From Flavisolibacter tropicus (lineage in GTDB: Bacteria; Bacteroidota; Bacteroidia; Chitinophagales; Chitinophagaceae), in NCBI RefSeq assembly GCF_001644645.1, contig NZ_CP011390.1:2352001-2416000 (forward strand): a stretch of DNA of 64,000 nucleotides, in the 5' to 3' direction. Positions 51,420 through 60,138 of this stretch are shown here, one piece after another. Position numbers and translations under genes: made by a program. The notes under the pieces were generated by a model that worked only from the letters and a program-made list of their open reading frames with translations, searched no databases and was not told the origin of the DNA. How positions within the stretch are numbered: the first letter of the stretch is position 1; the number at the start of each line of letters is the position of its first letter.

Positions 51420-51448
51420 GCCTCAGTCTACTGGCTGAGGCTTTTTTT
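51420..51448 (+). terminator. Rho-independent terminator
   Basis: A perfect stem GCCTCAG / CTGAGGC with an 8-base loop and seven Ts directly after. It lies 58 bases downstream of the stop. Confidence 0.9.
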
Positions 51449-51483
51449 ATCCCCCACACTGTCTTTGCTACGGTCGCTTAAAG

Positions 51484-51737
51484 AACCCTTAGTCGGCTAC
51501 AGCAAGTGTTCGAATGCATTAGCTGCTATTCAGAAACTACTATAACAGGCTATAGCTACTCCATCCCTGTCAACTTATCAACTTGTAAACCTGTCCACTA
51601 AAATCAACCATCCTCAAATCAACCATTCTTCTAAATCCATTTAATCCATTCTAAATCCCACTAATCCGCGGTCCTCCTTTCCTCCTTTTCTCTGTGCGAA
51701 ACCATATAGCGCGAAGCGCTCTCTTTAGAAGCCAGAA
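51484..51737. repeat. REP-like relic and dispersed repeat text
   Basis: The 5' end (AACCCTTAGTCGGCTACAGC then AAGTGTTCGAATG) is a degenerate extended REP like those at 43.9 and 37.6 kb. The 3' end 51691-51730 (TGCGAAACCATATAGCGCG then AAGCGCTCTCTTTAG) matches 37741-37780, with the AGCGC-GAA-GCGCT hairpin. Between them is C/T-rich text (AATCAACCATCCTCAAATCA, AATCAACCATTC). No gene. It may be another decayed element of the same type. Confidence 0.55.
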
Positions 51738-52727
51738 TTAGCCTGCCAAACTCATTACGGCCCAAAGTGCTACTGCGGAAATTAGTATCCACAACACAAC
51801 GCCTTGTATCAAGGGCTTCATACCAACGGATTGCAGCATCTTACTGTTTAAGCCGCAGCCAATGAGAAAGAGTGTTAGTGTAAGGCCAGCCTTTGCAAAG
51901 CCAGTCAGGTAATGGCTATTAGATTGTAAAAAAGGAATATAGGTATTGGCTATCATGGCCAGCACAAACAAACCAATGAAATAGGGAATCTTCACTTTCC
52001 CTCCCTTGCTCCTGAAAAGAAAAGTAGACAAAAATGCTACTGGGATAATCCAAAGTGCTCTGGTAAGTTTTACGGTTGTAGCTACGGCCAACGCTTGCTC
52101 GCCATATTTGCTGGCGGACCCTACCACTGAACTAGTGTCATGAATAGCGATAGCACTCCACAGTCCAAATTGTGTTTGCGACAAGTTGAGTAAGTGGCCA
52201 ATGAAAGGAAAGAGAAATAAGGCAACGGTATTTAAAATAAAAATGGTTCCCAATGCCACTGATATCTGTTTTTCTTCTGCTTTGATAACAGGAGAAACAG
52301 CTGCTATGGCGCTACCACCGCAAATGGCTGTACCTGTAGCAATGAGAAAAGATGTTTTCTTTTCGATCTTCAATAATCTACCCAATACAAAACCTACCAA
52401 CAAGGTACCAACAATAGAGACTAGGGTAAACATCACTCCCTCTTTACCAGCTTTTAGCGCACTATTCACATCCATACCAAAGCCCAAACCTACCACGGAA
52501 GCCTGCAACAAAATAGATGTCACTTTATGATTAAGATGGGGATAGGGATGACCAATGAACTGCCCAATTGCCAGGCCCAGAAGTAGCGCTATGGGAGCTG
52601 AAATAAGTGGAGATAGGCAGAAAACAACTGCCAATAAGAAAATAACTTCTCTTGCGGTTACGCTGCGGTCTAAAAAGGGTTTCAGAGGATTGCGATGCAA
52701 TTTGACCTTCACTATACGATCTACCAT
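51738..52727 (-). CDS. YeiH family putative sulfate exporter
   Basis: About 329 residues from ATG 52727; the frame upstream starts from a TTG and is less likely. There are ~9-10 membrane helices, including SPLISAPIALLLGLAIGQFIG and LLQASVVGLGFGMDVNSALK, followed by the conserved ATGTAICGGSAIAAVSPVIKA and IAIHDTSSVVGSASKYG motifs of the YeiH/UPF0324 family, thought to export sulfate or related anions. It lies directly downstream of a LysR regulator on the same strand (72-base gap), as in several other genomes where a YeiE/LysR gene neighbours yeiH. Confidence 0.92.
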   Translation of the reverse strand: MVDRIVKVKLHRNPLKPFLDRSVTAREVIFLLAVVFCLSPLISAPIALLLGLAIGQFIGHPYPHLNHKVTSILLQASVVGLGFGMDVNSALKAGKEGVMFTLVSIVGTLLVGFVLGRLLKIEKKTSFLIATGTAICGGSAIAAVSPVIKAEEKQISVALGTIFILNTVALFLFPFIGHLLNLSQTQFGLWSAIAIHDTSSVVGSASKYGEQALAVATTVKLTRALWIIPVAFLSTFLFRSKGGKVKIPYFIGLFVLAMIANTYIPFLQSNSHYLTGFAKAGLTLTLFLIGCGLNSKMLQSVGMKPLIQGVVLWILISAVALWAVMSLAG

Positions 52728-52799
52728 TCCTGCTTTGTATTTACAAACAAAGCTCCTGACAACAGAAACCGAAGTCAAATCACTACTGGTGATAGCAGA

Positions 52800-53693
52800 T
52801 TACTTTAAGTTATACTGATTAGCAAAACGAATAAATAGCTGACCAAGGGCAGAAGACTGTCCGTGTGGTTGAATGATATAGAACGGACGTTCAATAGATA
52901 AGCCCTTTATATCAACAATTCGGAATTCTCCTAGTTGCAATTCTTTGAATACAGCATGTACAGATAGAAATGCTGTACATGAGCTATTGAACAGATAGGC
53001 TTTCATGCTTTCGCTGCTATTTAGCTGCATTTCCACCTTTAGGTCGGAAAGCTTGATACCCACAAGTTTTAAGGCTTTCGCAATTACCTCTAAAGTCCCG
53101 GACCCGGGTTCCCGCAAAAGAAGAGGAAGAGTTTTTAATTCGTCAATCTTAATCGCCTCTTTCCGTACCACAGGATTAGCCACACTCGTCACTAGTACAA
53201 TTTCATCTTTTGAATAGGGTTGATATTGTATAGACTTGTTTTTAGATGACCCCTCAATAATGCCGATGTCGATCTCATTGTTCAATAAACTCTTTTCTAT
53301 TTGTTCTGTGTTGCCACTGGTCAATGTAATTACCACTTCATTGAACCGTTGACGAAAAGAAGCCAGGATTGGCGGCAACACATATTGAGCGACAGTAGTG
53401 CTTGCACCAATGCGTAGCCGACCGCTGTGTTTTTGTGCCAGGGCATTCATCTCAAACTCCATGTTACGATAGAGGGCATGTAGCTCCTCGGTGTGTTTCA
53501 ACAAGATCTTTCCGGCAGCAGTCATAGCTATTTTATTGCCATTGCGTTCAAAGAGCTTGAGCTTAAACTGGTGCTCCAGTTCATGTATATGTTTGGTAAC
53601 AGCCGGTTGCGTAATATATAATTCTTCTGCGGCCTTGGTGAAGCTTAACCGTTTGGCTACCGTATAAAACACTTGTAAACGAAAATCGAACAT
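52800..53693 (-). CDS. LysR family transcriptional regulator
   Basis: About 297 residues from ATG 53693 (MFDFRLQVFYTVAKRLSFTKAAEELYITQPAVTKHIHELE); the longer frame is not conserved. The winged helix-turn-helix (residues 1-60, FTKAAEELYITQPAVTKHI) is followed by a periplasmic-binding-protein-like effector domain (LRIGASTTVAQYVLPPILASFRQRF...EIDIGIIEGSS, LPLLLREPGSGT). It resembles CysB/YeiE-like regulators of sulfur and transport genes. The neighbouring yeiH gene is the probable target, inferred from adjacency and orientation. Confidence 0.93.
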   Translation of the reverse strand: MFDFRLQVFYTVAKRLSFTKAAEELYITQPAVTKHIHELEHQFKLKLFERNGNKIAMTAAGKILLKHTEELHALYRNMEFEMNALAQKHSGRLRIGASTTVAQYVLPPILASFRQRFNEVVITLTSGNTEQIEKSLLNNEIDIGIIEGSSKNKSIQYQPYSKDEIVLVTSVANPVVRKEAIKIDELKTLPLLLREPGSGTLEVIAKALKLVGIKLSDLKVEMQLNSSESMKAYLFNSSCTAFLSVHAVFKELQLGEFRIVDIKGLSIERPFYIIQPHGQSSALGQLFIRFANQYNLK

Positions 53694-54164
53694 GGCCGGA
53701 AAGTTAAAGATCTTCCATAAATCAAAAAGCAAATGATGATTGATGCAACGCTCTTTCTTTGCCAGCCTCAATTAAGCTATTGGAATAGGAGGATCTTTAT
53801 TGGGCTGCAACTATTGAGCGTTTCATAAAATAACGTGCGGGAACACGAACCACATTAAAATGGGACATAACAAAAACCCTTAGTTGTTAATGATCTTTAA
53901 CACACACCCGCTTTTTTATCTATCCTGTATTTAAATAGGACGTCAGTTGACGTCTGATCCCGCTTGCACATTGTTTATCCGGATAGACGCACAATCCTGT
54001 GGTACTAATGGAGAGGAGGCTGGGCTTTTTAATCCGCAACGGCATCTTCGCTGCAGTCTCCGTAAAGGACCATTGGTTTGCAACCAAGTCACACCACTTA
54101 AATCTTAGAAGAAACTTTAATAACGGCGTAGAATAGGTAGGGCATTGCTAAAAGCGTCAGTTTT
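53694..54164. other. Non-coding region upstream of the LysR gene
   Basis: No supported gene. There is an inverted repeat GACGTCA-GT-TGACGTC at 53939-53954, which could be a regulator site, and GACCATTGGTTTGCAACC at 54068, a very degenerate REP-like text. The 54160-54180 end is the tail of the DUF4342 gene. No promoter is certain. Confidence 0.45.
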
Positions 54165-54419
54165 TCAAACGACTTTATCTGTTCTTTCTACCTTGATACT
54201 GCATTCACCAATCAGTGCAGCCATTGCGCCTATGGCTGCTAAAACGGGTGCCAAAACAGTGCCTACTACACCAATAGTCAGTGGAAAAGACATTAGCTCT
54301 TTGCCTTCGTGGTCAAGAATGGTAACTTTTCTGACATTTCCTTCTTTAATCAGTTCTTTTACTTTGTTCACCAGATTTTCACCGGTTGTAGTAAAATAAT
54401 CTTTTGCATTGGTAGCCAT
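54165..54419 (-). CDS. DUF4342 domain protein
   Basis: An 84-residue protein from ATG 54419. The frame extends to 54443, but GGGAGG seven bases before MATNAKDY is a good ribosome site. The sequence YFTTTGENLVNKVKELIKEGNVRKVTILDHEGKELMSFPLTIGVVGTVLAPVLAAIGAMAALIGECSIKVER fits the DUF4342 family: a short charged helix pair, then a Gly/Ala-rich hydrophobic pair (~48-72). Function unknown. Monocistronic. Confidence 0.85.
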   Translation of the reverse strand: MATNAKDYFTTTGENLVNKVKELIKEGNVRKVTILDHEGKELMSFPLTIGVVGTVLAPVLAAIGAMAALIGECSIKVERTDKVV

Positions 54420-54663
54420 AAACACGCCTCCCTGTTTTAACAATAAAGCTATGGATGTGGTTCGATTTTAAGAATGATGGTTGTCAGTTAAAAAAGAAAC
54501 CCATGGCCAAATTGTGCCAAACCACTCACTATCAATCACCTGTATTTATCATTTGCACTCATTTATGATTCAGCCCCAGTAAGGAAGGGCTATTGTAGTT
54601 AAATCAGTAGCCTCAGGCATAATTTTTTAGCTGATTAGATTATCACGGTGAAAAAAATCAGCC

Positions 54664-54870
54664 ATGGCTACTCACATATCAAAAGGTGCTTTAGTGCAAC
54701 GCATCAATGGACTGCTTGCCCAAAAACATGAAATGGTGCGCAAGACAAAACAAGGCAAATGGCATAACGACCTGGGCGATTACTACATCATCGATTTTGA
54801 CCACAACGTAGTTATTGAAAAACATGTTGACTTAGTGAAGAAGGCCAAAGAACTTGGCGTGATTAATTGA
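54664..54870 (+). CDS. Small conserved hypothetical protein
   Basis: A 68-residue protein: MATHISKGALVQRINGLLAQKHEMVRKTKQ..., then NDLGDYYIIDFDHNVVIEKHVDLVKKAKELGVIN. A basic helix followed by a small beta-strand pair and a C-terminal helix. No signal peptide. I recall similar short proteins in Bacteroidota but no function. The start ATG lies in a sensible context (CAGCCATGGC). It is transcribed divergently from the DUF4342 gene. Confidence 0.55.
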   Translation: MATHISKGALVQRINGLLAQKHEMVRKTKQGKWHNDLGDYYIIDFDHNVVIEKHVDLVKKAKELGVIN

Positions 54871-55326
54871 TGATGATAAACAGAGAAGGACTTATTTGTG
54901 CTTGGATTCCTACTGGGACACAGCGTACCTAGTAAGAGAGGAATTGCCAAGTGTACCCTTTACTAGCCAAAGCTTGCAAAGAATAATTAATAATACTTCA
55001 CTGACTTTAGCCTTTAGGCTGGGGGCCCTTACCCGCAGCAGCTCATCATTGCATGACCTACTTCTCTCCCGCCCTACTAACACTTTGCAATTCTTTCTGT
55101 ATCTATTAATTTTAGATACCTGGTCATAACATTCAGCAATAACAATAAAGCGTTTACATTTCTGTTAGTTCTTACCCCATAAATACAGCCGTTGCTTTAA
55201 ATACAGGAAGCGAATACCAAAACTATAGCAAAACGAAAAAGTGCATTACAACACCTCTATTAGAGCTTTTGACAAGATATTAACCCTTGGCATACCTAAA
55301 CTTATTACCAATAGTATCAGCTTAAC
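54871..55326. other. Intergenic region with no recognisable feature
   Basis: About 455 bases. I see no gene, hairpin or REP copy. Open frames here are short and lack start signals. The last ~100 bases would hold the promoter of the cytochrome gene, but no TTG/TAnnTTTG pair is clear. Confidence 0.5.
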
Positions 55327-56187
55327 ATGAAACGATTTATCCGACAGACCATACTGGCCAATATTATTTTACTGATGGCTTTAACACTTTCTATAGCAAG
55401 GTGTAAAGAAAATACGAACAATAGCGTTGAGAAAAGTACACCAATAGATACAAAAGAAAAGATAGATGGTAATGAAGCAGAGATCGACTTATACAACCTA
55501 CTACATGGCAAGGATAGCCTGAGTTCGATAATAGTGGATATTGATTATGACCCCTATTTCAATACTAAGAAAAAATACAAGGGTTTTCTGATAAATGATG
55601 TAATTGCCTTGGCCATCAAGAAGTATGGCTTAGACACAACGAATAAGCTAGTATTTTTTGAATGTAAAGATGGGTATGCGCCATTTATGGATATTTCAAA
55701 AGTAGTTAGTACCAGAAATGGCTACATCGTCTTTAAAGATTTGGACGAAAAAAATGCAAAGAACTGGAATGACTCACTGATCGGAAAGTTTAGTCCTTAC
55801 TACCTGGTTTGGAAAAACCTACCAAAAGATGATGCGAGTTATGTATGGCCCTTTGGTTTAACTAAGTTAACGCTAACAGAAATCAATGAGGTGTATAATG
55901 CCATTCTACCTACCGGCAACCAAAGTGTGATGAAGGGTTTTGATCTATTCACAAACACCTGCATCCGGTGTCACTCCATTAATCAAATTGGAGGCACTAT
56001 GGGGCCTGAATTTAATGGCCCGAAAAATATTACAGAGTATTGGAAGGAAGATGATATCATCAACTTTGCAAAAGATCCAAAAAGCTATCGCTATAATAGT
56101 CGTATGCCGCCAATAACAAAATTGAGTGATGCTGATTTTAGGGATATTATCAGCTACCTAAAACAAATGAAGATGTACAAGCTGTAA
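55327..56187 (+). CDS. c-type cytochrome with N-terminal molybdopterin-oxidoreductase-like domain
   Basis: A 286-residue lipoprotein-like protein. Signal MKRFIRQTILANIILLMALTLSIARC. Residues ~60-185 (YKGFLINDVIALAIKKYGLDTTNKLVFFECKDGYAPFMDI...SPYYLVWKNLPKDDASYVWPFGLTKLTL) resemble the molybdopterin-binding fold of sulfite-oxidase-like enzymes in text order, without the cofactor cysteine, so probably only a structural relative. Residues ~195-286 are a class I cytochrome c: CIRCH (heme), and SRMPPITKLSD with the axial methionine. A periplasmic electron carrier is inferred. No redox partner adjacent. Confidence 0.75.
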   Translation: MKRFIRQTILANIILLMALTLSIARCKENTNNSVEKSTPIDTKEKIDGNEAEIDLYNLLHGKDSLSSIIVDIDYDPYFNTKKKYKGFLINDVIALAIKKYGLDTTNKLVFFECKDGYAPFMDISKVVSTRNGYIVFKDLDEKNAKNWNDSLIGKFSPYYLVWKNLPKDDASYVWPFGLTKLTLTEINEVYNAILPTGNQSVMKGFDLFTNTCIRCHSINQIGGTMGPEFNGPKNITEYWKEDDIINFAKDPKSYRYNSRMPPITKLSDADFRDIISYLKQMKMYKL

Positions 56188-56264
56188 TGAATGCGGCATC
56201 CATACTACATTCTCCTTTCATTGACACGAGTCCCTAACCATTAGCACAGACGACTTCTCATCGC

Positions 56265-56477
56265 TTATTTAGAACAGCAAGATTTATTCATCTGAATAGG
56301 TGGACACTTGACCGTACCATAACTGCAATACACGCAACAGTCACCTGTCTTTGGCTTTAGAACTGTTTCACAGTTGGTACACTTGTAGAAGTATTGACAA
56401 GCGTCAATAGGCATCTCTTCTTCTTTTTGAAACCCACAGTGAGGACAGGTGATCGTGGAACTTGTAATAATTTCCAT
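56265..56477 (-). CDS. Zinc-ribbon protein associated with mercury transport
   Basis: A 70-residue Cys-rich protein: ITCPHCGFQKEEEMPIDACQYFYKCTNCETVLKPKTGDCCVYCSYGTVKCPPIQMNKSCC. It has CxxC pairs for one or two zinc or mercury sites and the GDCCVYCSYGTVKCPPIQ block that in Bacteroidota accompanies merT genes. It starts 3 bases after the MerTP-like gene on the same strand, so they form one unit. A role in mercury handling is inferred from adjacency. Confidence 0.8.
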   Translation of the reverse strand: MEIITSSTITCPHCGFQKEEEMPIDACQYFYKCTNCETVLKPKTGDCCVYCSYGTVKCPPIQMNKSCCSK

Positions 56478-56480
56478 AGT

Positions 56481-57080
56481 TTACCGTTTTACGTTTTGAA
56501 CAGTGTACCCGGTGCTGTTAATTGCATTCCGGATATCTTCTATAGTGGTCTTTGTTGGATCAAACTGAACCACTGTGTTCTTCTTAACTGCAGATGCTTT
56601 TACATTTTGTATGCCAGCGAGTTTTCCAACAGCAGATTCCACTTCCGGTTCACAGCTTGCACAGCCCATTCCTTTCACAGCAAACTCCACTTCTTTTAAT
56701 GAAGCAGTTGGCGTAGTGGCGACTGCTTCTACAGGTTTCTTTTTCGCATAAAACACATGGGCATAGGAAGGGAATGTCATTAACAACACGGCAAGAACAG
56801 TTACAACAGCAAGGAATCCATTTGACTGGAGGATACTCTGTTTTTTAGACACCTCACAACCGCAGTCATCACGCTTTACAGGGCGCAGTCTCTGGAACCA
56901 AGCTAGTCCAAGCAATAAAACAGAACTACCAATAAGATAGGGCCGAGCGGGTTCGATCCAGGAGAAGGTAGACGCCACTCCCGATACGCCACCTAATGCC
57001 GCCACCAGGGGTGTAAAACAACACAAGGATGCAGCAAGCGAGCTCAATAGACCGAGAGATGCCGACTTGTTTCTGACCAT
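56481..57080 (-). CDS. merTP: MerTP: mercuric transport protein with C-terminal HMA domain
   Basis: A 199-residue fusion. Three membrane helices (the first with the vicinal cysteines C20-C21 in LAASLCCFTPLVAALGG; a cytosolic CGCEVSKK pair C73/C75; the third ending at FPSYAHVFY) are followed by a linker and an HMA domain (VEFAVKGMGCASCEPEVESAVGKLAGIQNV, C140 and C143). MerT carries Hg2+ into the cell, and MerP-like HMA passes it on. No merR or merA is present in the window, so downstream reduction must be elsewhere. First gene of a two-gene unit. Confidence 0.9.
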   Translation of the reverse strand: MVRNKSASLGLLSSLAASLCCFTPLVAALGGVSGVASTFSWIEPARPYLIGSSVLLLGLAWFQRLRPVKRDDCGCEVSKKQSILQSNGFLAVVTVLAVLLMTFPSYAHVFYAKKKPVEAVATTPTASLKEVEFAVKGMGCASCEPEVESAVGKLAGIQNVKASAVKKNTVVQFDPTKTTIEDIRNAINSTGYTVQNVKR

Positions 57081-57201
57081 AACACAAAAGTAACGGTACT
57101 ACCCATATTCCCCAAGCCCCATCAAGTGTGGTACAAGGCTAATTGCGTAACTTAGGTAAGACTGATCCCCCTATATATTGTTCACCCAAACCTTCATTAC
57201 C

Positions 57202-57795
57202 ATGGAACACACCAAGACAAAAGAACAGATCAAGGGCTATACTTATGGAGAAGTTGCGCCTTCACCTTTCACGCTCAATGATCTGGAATTGCTCAAAAAG
57301 ACAGTCCTCTTTTCCAGTGAGGACGAACAGTACTTGCGTCTGGCCGGCGAAGTGCTCCGCGACCAAGTAGATGCTGTGCTGAACCTGTGGTACAGCTTTG
57401 TAGGCAGTAACGAACACCTATTACGCTATTTCACCACAAATGGTCAGCCCGACCTCGACTACCTGGCCGCTGTAAGAGATCGCTTTGGACAGTGGATCAT
57501 AGATCTCTGCACCAGGCCCTTTGATCAAGACTGGCTGAATTATCAGCACGAGATCGCTCTCCGCCACCACAGCGCCAAAAAGAACCAGACCGACGGTGTT
57601 AACAGTGTACCTATCATTAACCACCGCTACATAGTAGCTTTTATTTATCCTATAACGGCTACCATTAAGTCATTTTTAGGCAAAAAAGAACACGATACCG
57701 AGACAGTGGAGAAAATGTACAATGCCTGGTTCAAGGCGGTGACGCTGACAGCGGTTCTGTGGACTTACCCCTATGTGCATACCAATGAATTCTGA
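57202..57795 (+). CDS. Protoglobin-domain protein
   Basis: About 197 residues from ATG 57202 (MEHTKTKEQIKGYTYGEVAPSPFTLNDLELLKKTVLFSSEDEQYL). The text matches the protoglobin family (PF11563): the first helices with YGxxxxSPxTLxDLxxLK, a proximal-histidine segment (LNYQHEIALRHHSAKKNQ) and the final ALWTYPYVHTNEF tail. These are heme sensors or oxygen-binding proteins that, without an attached signalling domain, are of unknown role. It is divergent from the mercury unit with a 121-base gap. Normal length, cytosolic. Confidence 0.92.
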   Translation: MEHTKTKEQIKGYTYGEVAPSPFTLNDLELLKKTVLFSSEDEQYLRLAGEVLRDQVDAVLNLWYSFVGSNEHLLRYFTTNGQPDLDYLAAVRDRFGQWIIDLCTRPFDQDWLNYQHEIALRHHSAKKNQTDGVNSVPIINHRYIVAFIYPITATIKSFLGKKEHDTETVEKMYNAWFKAVTLTAVLWTYPYVHTNEF

Positions 57796-58043
57796 AATGT
57801 GGCCATCTGTCCGGTAGTTGCCAAGCGAGAGACATGAAACAGGAGACTGTTTTACTTTTTTACGCCCATCTTTTCCGGCGCAAACCTGCAGCCTTTGCAT
57901 TATGGCCAGGCATATTAGTGCCGTCCTTATAAGGTAACCTTTATCGTTTTGGAGGAATTTATAGCCGGAAACAAATTTCAACTGTGGCATTTGCTATATG
58001 CCTGTAATACAAACGACAATAGATTTAAGTTTAATATTGTTCT

Positions 58044-58538
58044 ATGAATTCAGCCCAAATTCATTTAGCGCTCACACACGTCCCTGTCATTCTATCACTA
58101 GTTGGTCTGGTGTTACTAGCTATAGCCATGTATCAAAAAAACAACACACTAATCCAAACCGCCTTTTGGATACTGCTGATTGGAGGATTGATTGCCATTC
58201 CTGTTTACCAAACCGGTGAAGGTGCAGAAGAAATTGTAGAACGCCTGCCAGGTGTTTCTAAATCAATTATTGAAGCACACGAAGAAATGGGCATGTGGGC
58301 TCTTGTTGCAGCATCCACTGCAGGTTTACTTGCTTTTTTGGGCTTGGCTTTCCCCATAAAAATGGCAATTGGCAGGCTTATGCCCCCATTGGTATTGTTG
58401 GCGACCCTGGTATCTGCCGGTGTGTTAGTGTACACTGCTCATCTGGGCGGGCAGGTGCGGCATACCGAATTGCGTTCAGGGTTTACACCCGCTGCGGCGA
58501 GTGACAGTACACATGAAACAAGAAATGACGATAATTAG
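58044..58538 (+). CDS. DUF2231-like four-helix membrane protein
   Basis: A 164-residue integral membrane protein with four helices (~10-28, 36-55, 85-104 and 112-132), conserved histidines near the start (IHLALTHVPVILSLVGLVLL), in the centre (EAHEEMG) and near the end (AHLGGQVRHTELR), and a short polar tail. This fits the DUF2231/COG3368 type, where histidines may bind heme or metal. No partner gene is clear; the protoglobin lies upstream on the same strand with a 248-base gap. Confidence 0.75.
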   Translation: MNSAQIHLALTHVPVILSLVGLVLLAIAMYQKNNTLIQTAFWILLIGGLIAIPVYQTGEGAEEIVERLPGVSKSIIEAHEEMGMWALVAASTAGLLAFLGLAFPIKMAIGRLMPPLVLLATLVSAGVLVYTAHLGGQVRHTELRSGFTPAAASDSTHETRNDDN

Positions 58539-58701
58539 AGAAACTTTAATTCCCGCCCTTGTAGTGTCCGTTAATTACCGATTCTAAGCCTTAAAGCGTG
58601 TCAACAACTGATAGGAATCTATATTCCCTTCACAAAAGCCCTCACAGAAATTATACCTCTTTCTTAGCAATTTGAAAAAGAATAGCTGCACTTACACATT
58701 C

Positions 58702-59892
58702 CTATTTCACTTTAATATGCAGCGATAGCTGATTTGATTGCAAGTTGTTGCTACGTATGTAATGACCATATTTCAATTCTACACTATTCCACTTGGCAAT
58801 ACCGAGTACACCCTTCAGTGGCACCAAACGTATACCTGCTCCAAAGAACTGGCTATGAAACTTCGACAAATCATAGTCACTTGTATAAAAAGCTTCAGCA
58901 GGCGTATGTTGTGCATAAGGTGCAAAATAGTCTGCTGCAGCTTGTGTATAGTAACGGTAAAATGGCGTTAAGGAAGCAAAAGGTGTAAGCTTTATAGGCG
59001 TTTCCAAGTCCAGCGTATGTGCCTTTACTCCCCAGTCGTCTTGATAATAGCGGTAAAAAGAGCGCACAATAAAGCGATCTCCCAAGAAATAATTGGCCCG
59101 GACGCCTAGAGGGATCTTAACCCGGCTATTAGGTAAAGTTTCTGCTTTTACATCGCTATTGGTAAAATAAACACGTTGGTATTTAGTAGCCAACAGACCA
59201 TTTTGATAGGTAGGCTCCGTTACAAGCAGGAGTTGCAGGTTGGTATTGACTACTTGCGCCAGCGAAAGAGACGCACTAAAAGAGTTGCGTGGTGAGCTTT
59301 CTTCATTATGTTCTGCCCCTCCTCTTAATTCAATAGGATAGATAACTTTCCAGGTATCAAAATAAGCTTGCGCACGTGCAGAAAACTCTCGGTTATTATC
59401 TTTTGATGCTTTAGTGAAACTAGCCCCTAAACCATAAGACTGGTAATCAAACTCGTTGGACAGAGAACCCGTTAAACCAAAGGTTGTTTTTTTCTCCTCG
59501 TTTTGAACAGTCCATCCAATGGAAGGGTAAACCCGTGTATCACTATGCGAAGGAGATGATATCGTATAAGGATCTATTTTATCGGAGGAGGCTGAAGTAT
59601 AATGATCTACTCCCAGCTCCAGATTAAAATTATGCCGGCGCTGCTTACGATCATATTTATAAAGTCTTAACTCAATGGTGGTAGCAATATCATTTAATGC
59701 CTCTGTACCAACACCACCAGTAACAGCCGAATGATCCCCCGTTTGTTGGTAATAGCCTGTAACCAGGTTTACTTCATCCAGGTTTAGTTTTTTACTTTTA
59801 TAGTGGGAACTATCGCCTGCCGATGTGCTTTGTGAATAGGCGCTAAGCACACTGATGTACATGCCAATAACCGCTAAAGAAAGTTTCCTCAT
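58702..59892 (-). CDS. DUF3570 outer-membrane barrel protein
   Basis: A 396-residue exported protein. Signal MRKLSLAVIGMYISVLSAYSQ; then LDEVNLVTGYYQQTGDHSAVTGGVGTEALNDIATTIEL and a long run of alternating strands ending ELKYGHYIRSNNLQSNQLSLHIKVK, matching the DUF3570 family, an outer-membrane beta-barrel. It is the last gene of the thioredoxin-ApbE-DUF4266-DUF3570 operon, which in Bacteroidota is linked to extracytoplasmic flavin attachment. It may export or anchor a flavinylated component; that is inference. 21-base gap to the preceding gene. Confidence 0.9.
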   Translation of the reverse strand: MRKLSLAVIGMYISVLSAYSQSTSAGDSSHYKSKKLNLDEVNLVTGYYQQTGDHSAVTGGVGTEALNDIATTIELRLYKYDRKQRRHNFNLELGVDHYTSASSDKIDPYTISSPSHSDTRVYPSIGWTVQNEEKKTTFGLTGSLSNEFDYQSYGLGASFTKASKDNNREFSARAQAYFDTWKVIYPIELRGGAEHNEESSPRNSFSASLSLAQVVNTNLQLLLVTEPTYQNGLLATKYQRVYFTNSDVKAETLPNSRVKIPLGVRANYFLGDRFIVRSFYRYYQDDWGVKAHTLDLETPIKLTPFASLTPFYRYYTQAAADYFAPYAQHTPAEAFYTSDYDLSKFHSQFFGAGIRLVPLKGVLGIAKWNSVELKYGHYIRSNNLQSNQLSLHIKVK

Positions 59893-59913
59893 AGTTTTCC
59901 TTGAAATACGTTA

Positions 59914-60138
59914 TTAATTGCAGCCGCATCCGCCGCCACTCTTTCCACCATTTGCACCAGAAGCACCTTCGCGGTACCCTTGAAAATTCAATTCAAACTT
60001 CTGCACTTTTCGGGCAGACAGTTCCATTTCAGTATCATTCAACTTGTTCTTTTGATATTCTTTTACCGAAGCGCAGGAAACAATCAAAAGCACCACTAAT
60101 CCACTACTCATTAACGTTAGAAGGAATCCTTTCTTCAT
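59914..60138 (-). CDS. DUF4266 small lipoprotein
   Basis: A 74-residue lipoprotein. Signal MKKGFLLTLMSSGLVVLLIVSC, lipobox IVSC, then ASVKEYQKNKLNDTEMELSARKVQKFELNFQGYREGASGANGGKSGGGCGCN. The C-terminal GGGCGCN and the KLNDTEM element are DUF4266 signatures. It sits directly after apbE (stop and start abut) and 21 bases before DUF3570. The invariant cysteines could bind a metal or couple to thioredoxin; the partner role is not known. Confidence 0.92.
   Translation of the reverse strand: MKKGFLLTLMSSGLVVLLIVSCASVKEYQKNKLNDTEMELSARKVQKFELNFQGYREGASGANGGKSGGGCGCN

Noticed and set aside
51738..53693. yeiH and lysR as a horizontally acquired pair
   Set aside because: Base composition and codon use look like the neighbours and the pairing is common. 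Nothing indicates transfer.
57676..57990. 104-residue minus-strand frame overlapping the protoglobin end
   Set aside because: It overlaps a well-supported gene on the other strand and its extra part lies in an ordinary gap. No start signal.
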